Below are positions 36,414-44,698 of a stretch of 54,654 bases of DNA, piece after piece; positions within the stretch are counted from its first letter, which is position 1, and each line of letters opens with the position of its first letter. The notes under the pieces were generated by a model. It made no database searches and was not told the DNA's origin. It saw only the letters and a program-made list of their open reading frames with translations. The DNA is from JAVBQJ01 sp031549115 (GTDB lineage Bacteria > Verrucomicrobiota > Lentisphaeria > Victivallales > Victivallaceae). The stretch is from NCBI GenBank assembly GCA_031549115.1, contig JAVBQJ010000014.1, positions 1 through 54,654 on the forward strand. Reading direction: 5' to 3'. A program made the position numbers and the translations under genes.

Positions 36414-38720
36414 TCACTTTACTTGCAGCAGGATCGTCCGGCCGCCGGGGATTTCCACCCGGCACGAAGCGTTGCCGTCGCGGTTCTCCACCGGTATCAC
36501 AGTCCCGGAAATCAGCTCCGTCACACTGGCAAACTCCTTCGCGCCGAAGTCTGACGGCTTCCATTCCAGCGTCACCGTCTGCGTCGGCCAGGCTGCCAGC
36601 TCCGGCAGGGTCACATTGCCGTTGTGGGGCGGTCGGTTGCGCAGCGTGAAGTACAACCCCGCCTCCGGCGTTTGTCCCCAGCGCTCAACCAACACATCGG
36701 CGGCGGCATTCCCGTCGATTCGCACCAGCGGCCGCTCTTCCCACCCGGCCTGATTCAGCATCACCGTCCACGCGGCATAACGCCGCATCAACGGCACCAG
36801 CAGCGCCACCTTTTCCGGCTGGTTCCATGAGTTGGCGGTGCCGGCGAAAATGCCGTACTGCAAATAAATATTCAACCGCGGTTCCAGATAGGTGGCGACC
36901 CCCTCGGCCGTCACCGGCACGCCGCCCTCGTAATTGAGCACATAGTCCATCGTCGAAACCAGCTTGCGTCCGGCGGAGTAGCGGAATTCCCGGAAATCGG
37001 CCAGCGGCGCAATCCAGTCCTTGCTGAAAAATTCCCCCGCTCCGATCATATCCCCGTACGGAGTCAGGAAATTCACGAAGTGCGTCCAGGTATTCGTCGC
37101 AATGCAGTAATCCAGTGCGTCGGCGCGGCCGCGCATGTCTTCGAGGAAGTCATTGTAGGCCAGAATCATGTGCTGGAACACCCGCAGTTTGCCGTCTTCC
37201 GGGAAGCGCGCGTAAGTCAGCGGCAGATCCGCCACCTGCCAATGATCGCGCCGCAGATTGCATTCGGACCACCCCATCGCAAACCCCTCGGAATCGATGT
37301 AAAAACCGTCGGCCTTGCGGCCGTATTTGGCCAGCTGCTCCCAGACATAACCGTAGCGGGCCTTTTCATAGGTGATGGTGTCGCGGTTGGGCTTCGCCAA
37401 CTCCGGGTCCGGGTTGACGATGACCGCGCCACTGTCCTGTCCCTTGTACTTGCTGCCCCAATGGAATTGCCCGGCCCAATAGCAGTTCAGCCGCCAGTCG
37501 CCGTTTTCATTGATTTCGATCGCGGTATTCTGCAGAATCCGGTAAAGTTCGTCGTTGGTCAGGGTGCCGACAAAGCGCTCCGTCCGCGCCGGATCGCCGC
37601 GCAGCTCCTCCACATAACGTTTGACCGCGCCCAGCTCGACCGGCGCCTGATCGTAGAATTGCCGGACCGAAGGATCCTCGTGTTGCTTGTGCCAATCCTT
37701 CGGAAACGGCAGCGTGATCGACCACGGTTCGGAATACAACAGCGACTTGATGCCGTATTGCCGGCCGGCGTCGAGAATGCGCAGCGCCTCCTCCGGATCG
37801 CGGGCGAAATCCTCATCCCATTCCCGCTGATTGAAGCCCATGCCGCAATCGCGCGCGGCCGCCATCGAAAAATCCGGGATCCACAGTGCCCAGGCTCCGG
37901 GATAACCGATATGGCTTTGGAACAGTTCCGGCGCGTGTTCATGATAACGCGCCAGGGCGCCGCGCAGATGCCCCTCCGCCGCGAAGTCGCCGATCAGGAA
38001 CGACGCCAGGGCGCGGCCGGGAAACTTGGCCGTATCCGCACTCAAACCCAGCGGCACCCGCAAGGTCAGACTGCCGCGCCCGTCCTCATCCTTCGAAAAA
38101 CTGTAGCGGTAGAAGCGCGGCTGCCGCAACGGATGCGCCAGCATGATCCCCGCTGCGCCGTCGTCGACCGCGGCGAACGGCAGCCGGGAAAGCTGCATTT
38201 CAAAACGGGGATTGTCGATGACCCGCAATTCTTCGTACACCTTCCCGGATTCGGCGGCAATTGCGCCGGAGGCGCTGTCGGCGCCCTCCAGCGCATTGAA
38301 ATTCCAGGGCGCCGACTCCAACGGCAACGTGAAGTTCAATTCAATCGCCCGCTCCTTGCGGTCGGAAAGGTTGATCAGCGTGGCCTCCACGGCGAGAAAA
38401 CCGTGCTCCTCCGGCGCCAGCCGCGCCTCCAGCCCGAGCTCCAGCTCCGGGGCTGCGGCATGAAACAACACCGTTCCATCCTCGTCTTGGGTCGCGCTCC
38501 CGGCAAAACCGGCGCTGCGGCCGGTTTCGGCGTCCACCGCGGAAAACAGCAGGGCTGCTCCGGAGCTGTAACGCTCGCCACCGACCCGGTACTCTTCGAG
38601 GATGCCGTCCTCGTTCCAGCGGAATTGCTGGCGTCCGGCCTCCTGTACGAAATCGGCCTGTGACCAGCTCAAGGCCAGGCCGGAAAACATCATTGCGGTA
38701 AAAAATTTCAACATCGTCAT
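36414..38720 (-). CDS. Secreted putative glycoside hydrolase of unassigned family, paralogue 1
   Basis: The ATG at 38720 starts a signal peptide (MTMLKFFTAMMFSGLALSWSQA); the frame is open for 55 more codons without support. The 768-residue protein has an N-terminal beta-sandwich (about 20-300) and a barrel with IKSLLYSEPW, DGFYIDSEG (D476 a candidate nucleophile), RRDHWQ and a C-terminal sandwich. It shares this layout and many motifs with the next gene upstream, so the two are tandem paralogues. The layout resembles retaining alpha-galactosidase-like clan members but I cannot assign a family. Confidence 0.65.
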   Translation of the reverse strand: MTMLKFFTAMMFSGLALSWSQADFVQEAGRQQFRWNEDGILEEYRVGGERYSSGAALLFSAVDAETGRSAGFAGSATQDEDGTVLFHAAAPELELGLEARLAPEEHGFLAVEATLINLSDRKERAIELNFTLPLESAPWNFNALEGADSASGAIAAESGKVYEELRVIDNPRFEMQLSRLPFAAVDDGAAGIMLAHPLRQPRFYRYSFSKDEDGRGSLTLRVPLGLSADTAKFPGRALASFLIGDFAAEGHLRGALARYHEHAPELFQSHIGYPGAWALWIPDFSMAAARDCGMGFNQREWDEDFARDPEEALRILDAGRQYGIKSLLYSEPWSITLPFPKDWHKQHEDPSVRQFYDQAPVELGAVKRYVEELRGDPARTERFVGTLTNDELYRILQNTAIEINENGDWRLNCYWAGQFHWGSKYKGQDSGAVIVNPDPELAKPNRDTITYEKARYGYVWEQLAKYGRKADGFYIDSEGFAMGWSECNLRRDHWQVADLPLTYARFPEDGKLRVFQHMILAYNDFLEDMRGRADALDYCIATNTWTHFVNFLTPYGDMIGAGEFFSKDWIAPLADFREFRYSAGRKLVSTMDYVLNYEGGVPVTAEGVATYLEPRLNIYLQYGIFAGTANSWNQPEKVALLVPLMRRYAAWTVMLNQAGWEERPLVRIDGNAAADVLVERWGQTPEAGLYFTLRNRPPHNGNVTLPELAAWPTQTVTLEWKPSDFGAKEFASVTELISGTVIPVENRDGNASCRVEIPGGRTILLQVK

Positions 38721-38802
38721 TGGGATCCTGATTCTGGAAAGGTGATCGAACCGGCCCCGTTCCGGCAATGCGCCGGAGCGGGGCATCGATTCGGCAAGTA
38801 CG

Positions 38803-41061
38803 TTACCGGACTTGCAATGCGATCGTGCGCCGGGCCGGAATTTCGACTTGCGCCAGCGCTTTGCCGTCGCGGTGGCTGACCGCAACCGGCTGTTTGCCCA
38901 CCATTTCGGTGAGCGACGTAAATTCCTTCACCCCGAAGTCGGCCGGATTCCACTCCAGCGTCACTGTTTTCGCTGCGGCGTCGGGGTTATGCAGCGTGAA
39001 GAAGAGGCCGTCCGCCGGCGTCTTCCCCCAGCGTTCGCGGAAAATCGTCCCGGCGCCCTCGCCTTTGACCTCCATTTGCGGGATGACCTGCCACTCCGCC
39101 GCGGTGATCGCGTCGAAGATCGGGACGTAGCGCTCGAACACCGGCACCAGCATCGCCACCTTTTCCGGATACATCCAGGCATTGGCCGTGCCCGGATAAA
39201 TGCCGTACATCAGACAGGTGTTCAACCGCGGCTCCATGATCTCCTCGATCGCCTCGGGGGTCTCCGGCACACCGCCGCCGAAGTTGAGCACATAGTCCAT
39301 CGTACTCAACAGCTTGTTGCCGCTGTAGTTGCGGAACACCTTGAATTCGTTGATCATGCCGGCGAAATTCTCCGGCTTCGTGTCCCAGTGTTCACCGACG
39401 CCGACCATGTCGACATAGGGAACGAGGAACTGAATCACCGGATTCCAGACATTGCCGGCGACGAACAGATCGCGCTTGTCCGCCTCGGCACGGTTCCAGA
39501 CCAGGAAGTCGTGATTCGCCAGACACATGTGCTGCGCCAGCAGCGGCTTGCCGTCACGTACCGTATAGGTCAGCGGCACGTCGGCATATTGCCAGTGATC
39601 GCGGCGGAAGTTGAATTCGTTCCAGCCGGCGAAATACAGTTCACTGTCCAGATAAAGGCCGTCGGTCTTCAAACCGTACTTCGCCGCCTGTTCGAAAATA
39701 TAGCCGTAACGCGCCTGTTCCCAGGTGATGTTGGTCCGGTTCGGACGCGGCAGCTCCGGGTCGCAATTGAGAATCAGCAAACCGGTATCCATCCCGCGCC
39801 GCGGCCCGTCCCAGACGAAGCCCTCTTTGCCATAGGCGTTGAGCCGCCAATCGCCTTCCGGCGTATACTCGATCGCGCAATTTTCGACGATTTTGACGAT
39901 GTCGTCGCGGGTCAGGGTTCCGGGGAAACGGTCCGAAGGAGCCGGATCGCCGGCATCCTGCGCGAACAACGCCTTCATTTTCGCCGTATCGGCCGCCGTC
40001 TGGTAGCTCGACGGCGCCGGACCGGTCGAATTTTCGTCGACCCAGTTGTTCGGGAACGGCATATAGACGCCCCACGGCTCCGAATACAGCAGCACCTTCA
40101 ACCCGGCGGCCTGGGTATCCTGCCACAGCTTCATCGCCTGTTCGGGGTTGCTGTGAAAATCCAGATCCCATTCGCGCTGGTTCAGCAGCATGCCGCACTT
40201 CTTCGCCGTCGCCAGCGTCGCATCGGGAATCCATAACGCCCAGGCGCCCCGCTCCTTCAACCGGGACCGGTAGATCTCCGGAAACGCGTCGTAGTACGCC
40301 TGCATGCCGCCGCGCGCCGAATAACGGCCGTCGAAACCGCCGAGCAGAAATTCGAGGCGGGCGCGGTTCGGGAACTTCGCCGTCGCCGAACTCAGCCCCA
40401 ACGGCACCTGCCAGGTCAGCGTCGCCTCCCGCTCCGGCGAATAATACAGCGAGTAGCTGAAAAAGCGCGGATTCATCATCGAGTGCGCCAGCATCACGCC
40501 ATTGACGCCGTCATCGGCCAACAGCCACGGCGGTTGCGAAGCCGGCATTTCGCCGACATTTTCCACCTGGGCATAACTCAACCCCGGATGGCAGGCGACC
40601 GCGCCGTTGGGGCTGCGGTCCCAGTTGGAGCCGAAGCGCCACGCCGCCGGCTTCAGGGTCAGATCGTACTGCAGCCGGATTGCCCGGTCGCGCAGGGTCA
40701 GATCCTGAAGTTCGACCTGAACCAGGAAGGCGTTCCGCCCCGGCAGCGGCGCATAAGTGGCCTCCAGCGCCAGCTCCAATTTCGGCGCCTGCCCCCGGAA
40801 TACCAACTCGCCGCTCTCATTGCGGCTGAACGCACCGGAAAAACGTTCCGTCTGCTCCGTGGCCGCATCGAAAGCACAGAACGGCTGCTGCGGCCCATTT
40901 AAATACTCCCGGCCGCCCACCAGAAACCCCGACACCTCGCCGGACCGATCGGCTATCAGCGTCAGGTCGCCGGATTTCAACCCCAATCCGGCGGCACTGA
41001 ACTGCCCCAGGCCGGCAATCGCCAAACCCAGAAACAATTTTGAAAAACTCTTCTTCAACAT
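38803..41061 (-). CDS. Secreted putative glycoside hydrolase of unassigned family, paralogue 2
   Basis: A 752-residue exported protein (signal peptide MLKKSFSKLFLGLAIAGLGQFSAA). Key segments match its neighbour: LKVLLYSEPWGVYMPFPNNW, DGLYLDSEL with D472, FNFRRDHWQYADVPLTY and STMDYVLN. The identical Asp within IDSE/LDSE supports it as catalytic. It starts one base away from the stop of the prepilin-like gene at 41063, so expression is tightly linked. Divergence between the paralogues suggests related but not identical substrates. Confidence 0.65.
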   Translation of the reverse strand: MLKKSFSKLFLGLAIAGLGQFSAAGLGLKSGDLTLIADRSGEVSGFLVGGREYLNGPQQPFCAFDAATEQTERFSGAFSRNESGELVFRGQAPKLELALEATYAPLPGRNAFLVQVELQDLTLRDRAIRLQYDLTLKPAAWRFGSNWDRSPNGAVACHPGLSYAQVENVGEMPASQPPWLLADDGVNGVMLAHSMMNPRFFSYSLYYSPEREATLTWQVPLGLSSATAKFPNRARLEFLLGGFDGRYSARGGMQAYYDAFPEIYRSRLKERGAWALWIPDATLATAKKCGMLLNQREWDLDFHSNPEQAMKLWQDTQAAGLKVLLYSEPWGVYMPFPNNWVDENSTGPAPSSYQTAADTAKMKALFAQDAGDPAPSDRFPGTLTRDDIVKIVENCAIEYTPEGDWRLNAYGKEGFVWDGPRRGMDTGLLILNCDPELPRPNRTNITWEQARYGYIFEQAAKYGLKTDGLYLDSELYFAGWNEFNFRRDHWQYADVPLTYTVRDGKPLLAQHMCLANHDFLVWNRAEADKRDLFVAGNVWNPVIQFLVPYVDMVGVGEHWDTKPENFAGMINEFKVFRNYSGNKLLSTMDYVLNFGGGVPETPEAIEEIMEPRLNTCLMYGIYPGTANAWMYPEKVAMLVPVFERYVPIFDAITAAEWQVIPQMEVKGEGAGTIFRERWGKTPADGLFFTLHNPDAAAKTVTLEWNPADFGVKEFTSLTEMVGKQPVAVSHRDGKALAQVEIPARRTIALQVR

Positions 41062-41062
41062 T

Positions 41063-41803
41063 TTAGTTCAGACCTCTCGGATAATTGTATTTTTCACCGC
41101 CGAACGCATCGGTCGGCAACAGGAAACGCTCTCCGGCTGCCTGGCTACCGTAGTAGCATTCGCTCTTCTGCGACGCCCGGGCGCTGCCGTCCAGGCGGAC
41201 CGACTGCACGACGGTGCCGCCATGGGTATTGAAAGACGCATAATTCACATCGTTCGGGTTTCCGTTGATATCGGCCACCAGCACAAATTGCGGATCGTCG
41301 GTGGCCAATGCGGCACACCACCCCTTCCAGGCGCTGCCGTTATGACGCGCCGCAAACCACCATTCCAACTCTTTGTTGGCCGGACCGCTGCCGGCCAGAT
41401 ACATATAACCCATCGCCGCATCCGTCGGATTTTTCATCGGCATCGCCGGAAATTGGTCGGCGTTTTTCTGGGGATCGGAATAGGACGGGCAATACATCAC
41501 CGATTTGCTCGCCCCTATATAGTCCTGAATCTGATAGATCATCGTCGAATCGTTGGTGATGCCGTTCCCCGCAAGCGTGATGCTCATCGGCCAGCTGTAC
41601 TGGGTAGTCGCATAGGGCAGCCACTCGCTGTTGTCTCCGGCATACATGATAATGCCGAGTCCCATTTGCTTGAGGTTGGAAAGACACTTGGCCTTTTGCG
41701 CCGCCGCCCGCGCCTTCGACAACGCCGGCAGCAGCATGCTCGCGAGGATGGCGATGATCGCGATCACGACCAGGAGTTCAATGAGGGTAAAAATCTTCTT
41801 CAT
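41063..41803 (-). CDS. Prepilin-like protein, type II/IV pseudopilin N-terminus
   Basis: A 246-residue protein opening MKKIFTLIELL, with Ile before the processing-site Phe. AAAGGAA lies about seven bases before the ATG. The C-terminal half holds THGGTVVQSVRLDGSA (H-x9-DG). It shares with the following protein the segments LKQMGLGIIMY and SVMYCPSYSDP, marking them as tandem paralogues. A TATAAT lies 40-50 bases upstream without a clear -35 box. Confidence 0.87.
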   Translation of the reverse strand: MKKIFTLIELLVVIAIIAILASMLLPALSKARAAAQKAKCLSNLKQMGLGIIMYAGDNSEWLPYATTQYSWPMSITLAGNGITNDSTMIYQIQDYIGASKSVMYCPSYSDPQKNADQFPAMPMKNPTDAAMGYMYLAGSGPANKELEWWFAARHNGSAWKGWCAALATDDPQFVLVADINGNPNDVNYASFNTHGGTVVQSVRLDGSARASQKSECYYGSQAAGERFLLPTDAFGGEKYNYPRGLN

Positions 41804-41890
41804 AACACATTCCTTTCTGCTATAGGGATTGATTTAAAGAATACCATGTATATTATACCGCGTTACCGCGGCCGTTTTTTATCTCCGACC

Positions 41891-42625
41891 TCAATTCCAG
41901 GCGTCATCTCCCCAGCAATCTTTCGGAACCAGGTAGAGAAGCGTTGCTGCCCGACTACCGAAATAAGCGTCGCTGCCATCTCTGCGCGAATCGGCGTGGC
42001 CATCCAAAAACACCGATTGAACCGTTCGGCCATCATGCGACGTAAACGGACTGAGGCCCGTATGATTCGGGTCACCGACGACGTCGAAAAACAGGGGTTT
42101 CACCGGATTGTCGGTTGTTTTCGAGGCACATTTGCCATACCATTTGCCGTCGTACTGCAAAGCCAGCTGCCAAGTCAGATTATAATTGTTATTGGTGCCG
42201 GGCGCGTCGCTGCCGGCAGCCCACATGTAGCCGATGGCAACGTCATATGCCGCGTTCATCGGCAAATTCGGGAAAAGATTGAACTGACCGGCAGGGTCGG
42301 AGAATGTCGGACAGTAAGCCACTGATTTACTCGCCCCGAAATAGTCCTGGCACTGGTAGAACATGTTCGACCCGCAGTTAATGCCGTTGTAGTTGGTGAA
42401 AACATTGAAAGGCATGCTCGGGAACGGCGTGGCGTACGGGAGACTCTCGTCATGATCTCCGCCATACATAATGACCCCCAGCCCCAGTTGCTTGAGATTG
42501 GAAACACACTTGATTTTCTGCGCGGCCGCCCGCGCTTTCGACAATGCGGGCAGCAGCATCGACGCGAGGATTGCGATGATCGCGATCACAACAAGCAATT
42601 CTATTAGCGTAAAAAACTTTTTCAT
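41891..42625 (-). CDS. Prepilin-like protein, tandem paralogue
   Basis: A 244-residue protein opening MKKFFTLIELL, with Phe before the processing-site Phe. It ends with SHDGRTVQSVFLDGHA (H-x9-DGH) and then a tail similar to that of its neighbour. A possible promoter sits just upstream and there is no clear ribosome binding site, so it may be expressed from a short leader or by coupling to the URO-D gene 61 bases upstream. Two prepilin-like genes in one operon occur only here. Confidence 0.87.
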   Translation of the reverse strand: MKKFFTLIELLVVIAIIAILASMLLPALSKARAAAQKIKCVSNLKQLGLGVIMYGGDHDESLPYATPFPSMPFNVFTNYNGINCGSNMFYQCQDYFGASKSVAYCPTFSDPAGQFNLFPNLPMNAAYDVAIGYMWAAGSDAPGTNNNYNLTWQLALQYDGKWYGKCASKTTDNPVKPLFFDVVGDPNHTGLSPFTSHDGRTVQSVFLDGHADSRRDGSDAYFGSRAATLLYLVPKDCWGDDAWN

Positions 42626-42635
42626 ACTTTATTCT

Positions 42636-42663
42636 ATTTTATGGTTTCATGTGCAAAAGTAAA
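42636..42663 (-). promoter_or_regulatory. Candidate internal promoter before the prepilin-like pair
   Basis: TTTACT (42658-42663), 16 bases, TAAAAT (42636-42641), about 10 bases from the ATG. It would allow the second half of operon E to be expressed separately. Confidence 0.35.
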
Positions 42664-42686
42664 AAACAATAATTTTTCCATCAATG

Positions 42687-43646
42687 TTATCGGTACACCC
42701 CTTTCCGGCGGCGCACCTCCAGGATCAATTCGTAATGTTCCAGCGGCATTCCCGTATAAATGCAGTTGCTGGTGCTGAACACATAACCGCCGCCGGGCAT
42801 GCCGTGCGCCAACGCGTATTCCGCCGACGCCGCCACCTCGGCGTCGGTTCCGGTGTCCATCAACCCGCAATTGACGTTGCCGATCAGGCAGATCCGGTCG
42901 CCGTAAAGGCGTTTCACTTCGGCGATATCCACTCCGCCCTGCGGGTCCAGGCTGTGCAATGCGTCCGGAGCACATCCCACCAATTGGTCGATAATCGGCA
43001 TGATGTTGCCGTCGGTGTGCTTGATGGTGTAAAATCCGAGCTTGCGCAATTCGTCGATCTGCAACTTCAGAAACGGCGTCACGAATTCGGCGAAGAGCTC
43101 CGGACTCAAAAACGGACCGGCATTCATGCAGTAATCGCTGCACATGGCCACGGCTTCGATACCGGCGCCGCGCCATTGGACGGCATCGCGCAGCAATTGT
43201 TCGATCGCCCGCATGCTCTGATCCTTGAGCTGCTGCGGCTCATCGATCAGGCGGTAGGAAAACTGCTCCATGTCATTCCCGGAGGGAATCGCCAGCGTGC
43301 CGTCGGCGTGGCCGATCAGGAGGTATCGGTCGCCGCCGCATTCACGCAGCTTTTCCGCCAGATAACAAAACTCCTGCGACTCCCACGGCGCAGGCAGCAC
43401 CGAAATCGCGTTGTGTTCGTATTTTTCCGCAATCGCAAACGCCAGCTCCGCCATGTCGATGCGGTGCAGCTCCCGTTCGTGGGCGCTCATCTGCTGCCAC
43501 TGCGCGTAATTGCGATGGACGCTGTTGACCTTTCCGAACGCTTCCATGGTCGGAAAGAAGACCAGTTCCCAGTGCGGAACCGGCCCCGGCAACGGCGCCC
43601 GCCGCTCCAACGCGGCAATCATGCGTTCTTTCGGCGTGAAGTTCAT
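42687..43646 (-). CDS. URO-D/MtaA-family protein
   Basis: A 319-residue TIM-barrel protein of the uroporphyrinogen-decarboxylase superfamily, which includes corrinoid methyltransferases. The start at 43646 gives a four-base ATGA overlap with the gene before; an ATG 12 bases earlier has worse spacing. The position that carries the His-x-Cys zinc site in MtaA-type methyltransferases reads KHTDGN (H210, D212). Haem synthesis is unlikely because two copies sit inside a sugar-degradation operon. A methyl or carboxyl transfer on a sugar-derived compound is only a guess. Confidence 0.75.
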   Translation of the reverse strand: MNFTPKERMIAALERRAPLPGPVPHWELVFFPTMEAFGKVNSVHRNYAQWQQMSAHERELHRIDMAELAFAIAEKYEHNAISVLPAPWESQEFCYLAEKLRECGGDRYLLIGHADGTLAIPSGNDMEQFSYRLIDEPQQLKDQSMRAIEQLLRDAVQWRGAGIEAVAMCSDYCMNAGPFLSPELFAEFVTPFLKLQIDELRKLGFYTIKHTDGNIMPIIDQLVGCAPDALHSLDPQGGVDIAEVKRLYGDRICLIGNVNCGLMDTGTDAEVAASAEYALAHGMPGGGYVFSTSNCIYTGMPLEHYELILEVRRRKGVYR

Positions 43647-44692
43647 TTTCCGGCGCATCCTTTGTGTTCCTGCGCGACCTTGTCCCACTCCCGCAATGCC
43701 GCCAGTGCCGTTTCCGGCTCCACCAGCACGCCCAATTCCAGCTCCTTGACGATGCCGCCGGCCGGATCGTAGAGATGCCGCGCCACATCGCGGACGAAGG
43801 CGCGCGCCGCCTCCGGCGTTTTGGTCAATACCCGCTGGCGGTCGATTTCGCCGAAGAAGGTCAGCTTGCCCTTGGCAACGGCCGCGACCGTTTCCAGATT
43901 CATGCAGCCGATCTGGAAGTTGCCGATATCGAGTCCCAGCTCCACCAAATCCGGCAGAATCGCCTCGATGTGCCCGTCGGAGTGCATGAACGCGAACTTG
44001 CCGGCGGCATGGCAGCAGTCGATGAACCGCTTGTAGATCGGCTTGAACAGCTCCCGCCAGGTTTCCGGCGCGATCAGCAGCGCCTGCTGCGAACCCCAGT
44101 CGTCCATATAGGCGATGCCGTCGACGTCGGTCTTGCACCAGAATTCGATTTCCCTGACGTAATAATCGGCAATCGCCGCCAGAATTTTGTCCACGTTTTC
44201 TTCGCGCAACGCCATATCCATCATCGCGTTTTCGGTGCCGCGCAGGAATTGGTAGCGCTCCCACGGCCGGGGATTGCAGCCGGCAAAAACGAATTTATCG
44301 GTGTTGCGGCAGAATTCGTTGACCCGGGCAATCGCCGCCGCCTCGTCCTTCGGCAAGAGCTCGTAAGGCGGACGCAGCCCGGTCAGATCCTCCAACTCCG
44401 GAATCAACGGCGTTTTCACTTCGCCGATCATGCCGGGGTTGATATTGGTGAACACACATCCCCATTCGTCGACGTAGATACCTTCCAGGAAAGGATCGCC
44501 GGACAGGCAGGACGACGGTTCGTACGGAGCCGGCGCCCATTCGCAGTCGGCCGGAAACTCCTCCATGATCGCGGCATGGTCGGCCGGACGGCTCCAGATG
44601 AACGACGGCAGCGCGAAAATACAGCAGCCCAGCCGGTCCGGGCAGTCAAAGGTGAAGGTTTTGCGCATAACTTCGCGCGGTGTCTGGCTCAT
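43643..44692 (-). CDS. URO-D/MtaA-family protein, second copy
   Basis: A 349-residue URO-D-family protein, distantly related to the next gene. It has DDWGSQ (197-202) and MHSDGH with H237 and D239 at the place of the zinc-binding motif of corrinoid methyltransferases. It is six bases downstream of the GH38 gene. No corrinoid protein or reactivation factor is nearby, which argues against a complete classical methyltransferase system here. Confidence 0.78.
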   Translation of the reverse strand: MSQTPREVMRKTFTFDCPDRLGCCIFALPSFIWSRPADHAAIMEEFPADCEWAPAPYEPSSCLSGDPFLEGIYVDEWGCVFTNINPGMIGEVKTPLIPELEDLTGLRPPYELLPKDEAAAIARVNEFCRNTDKFVFAGCNPRPWERYQFLRGTENAMMDMALREENVDKILAAIADYYVREIEFWCKTDVDGIAYMDDWGSQQALLIAPETWRELFKPIYKRFIDCCHAAGKFAFMHSDGHIEAILPDLVELGLDIGNFQIGCMNLETVAAVAKGKLTFFGEIDRQRVLTKTPEAARAFVRDVARHLYDPAGGIVKELELGVLVEPETALAALREWDKVAQEHKGCAGK

Positions 44693-44698
44693 GGTATC

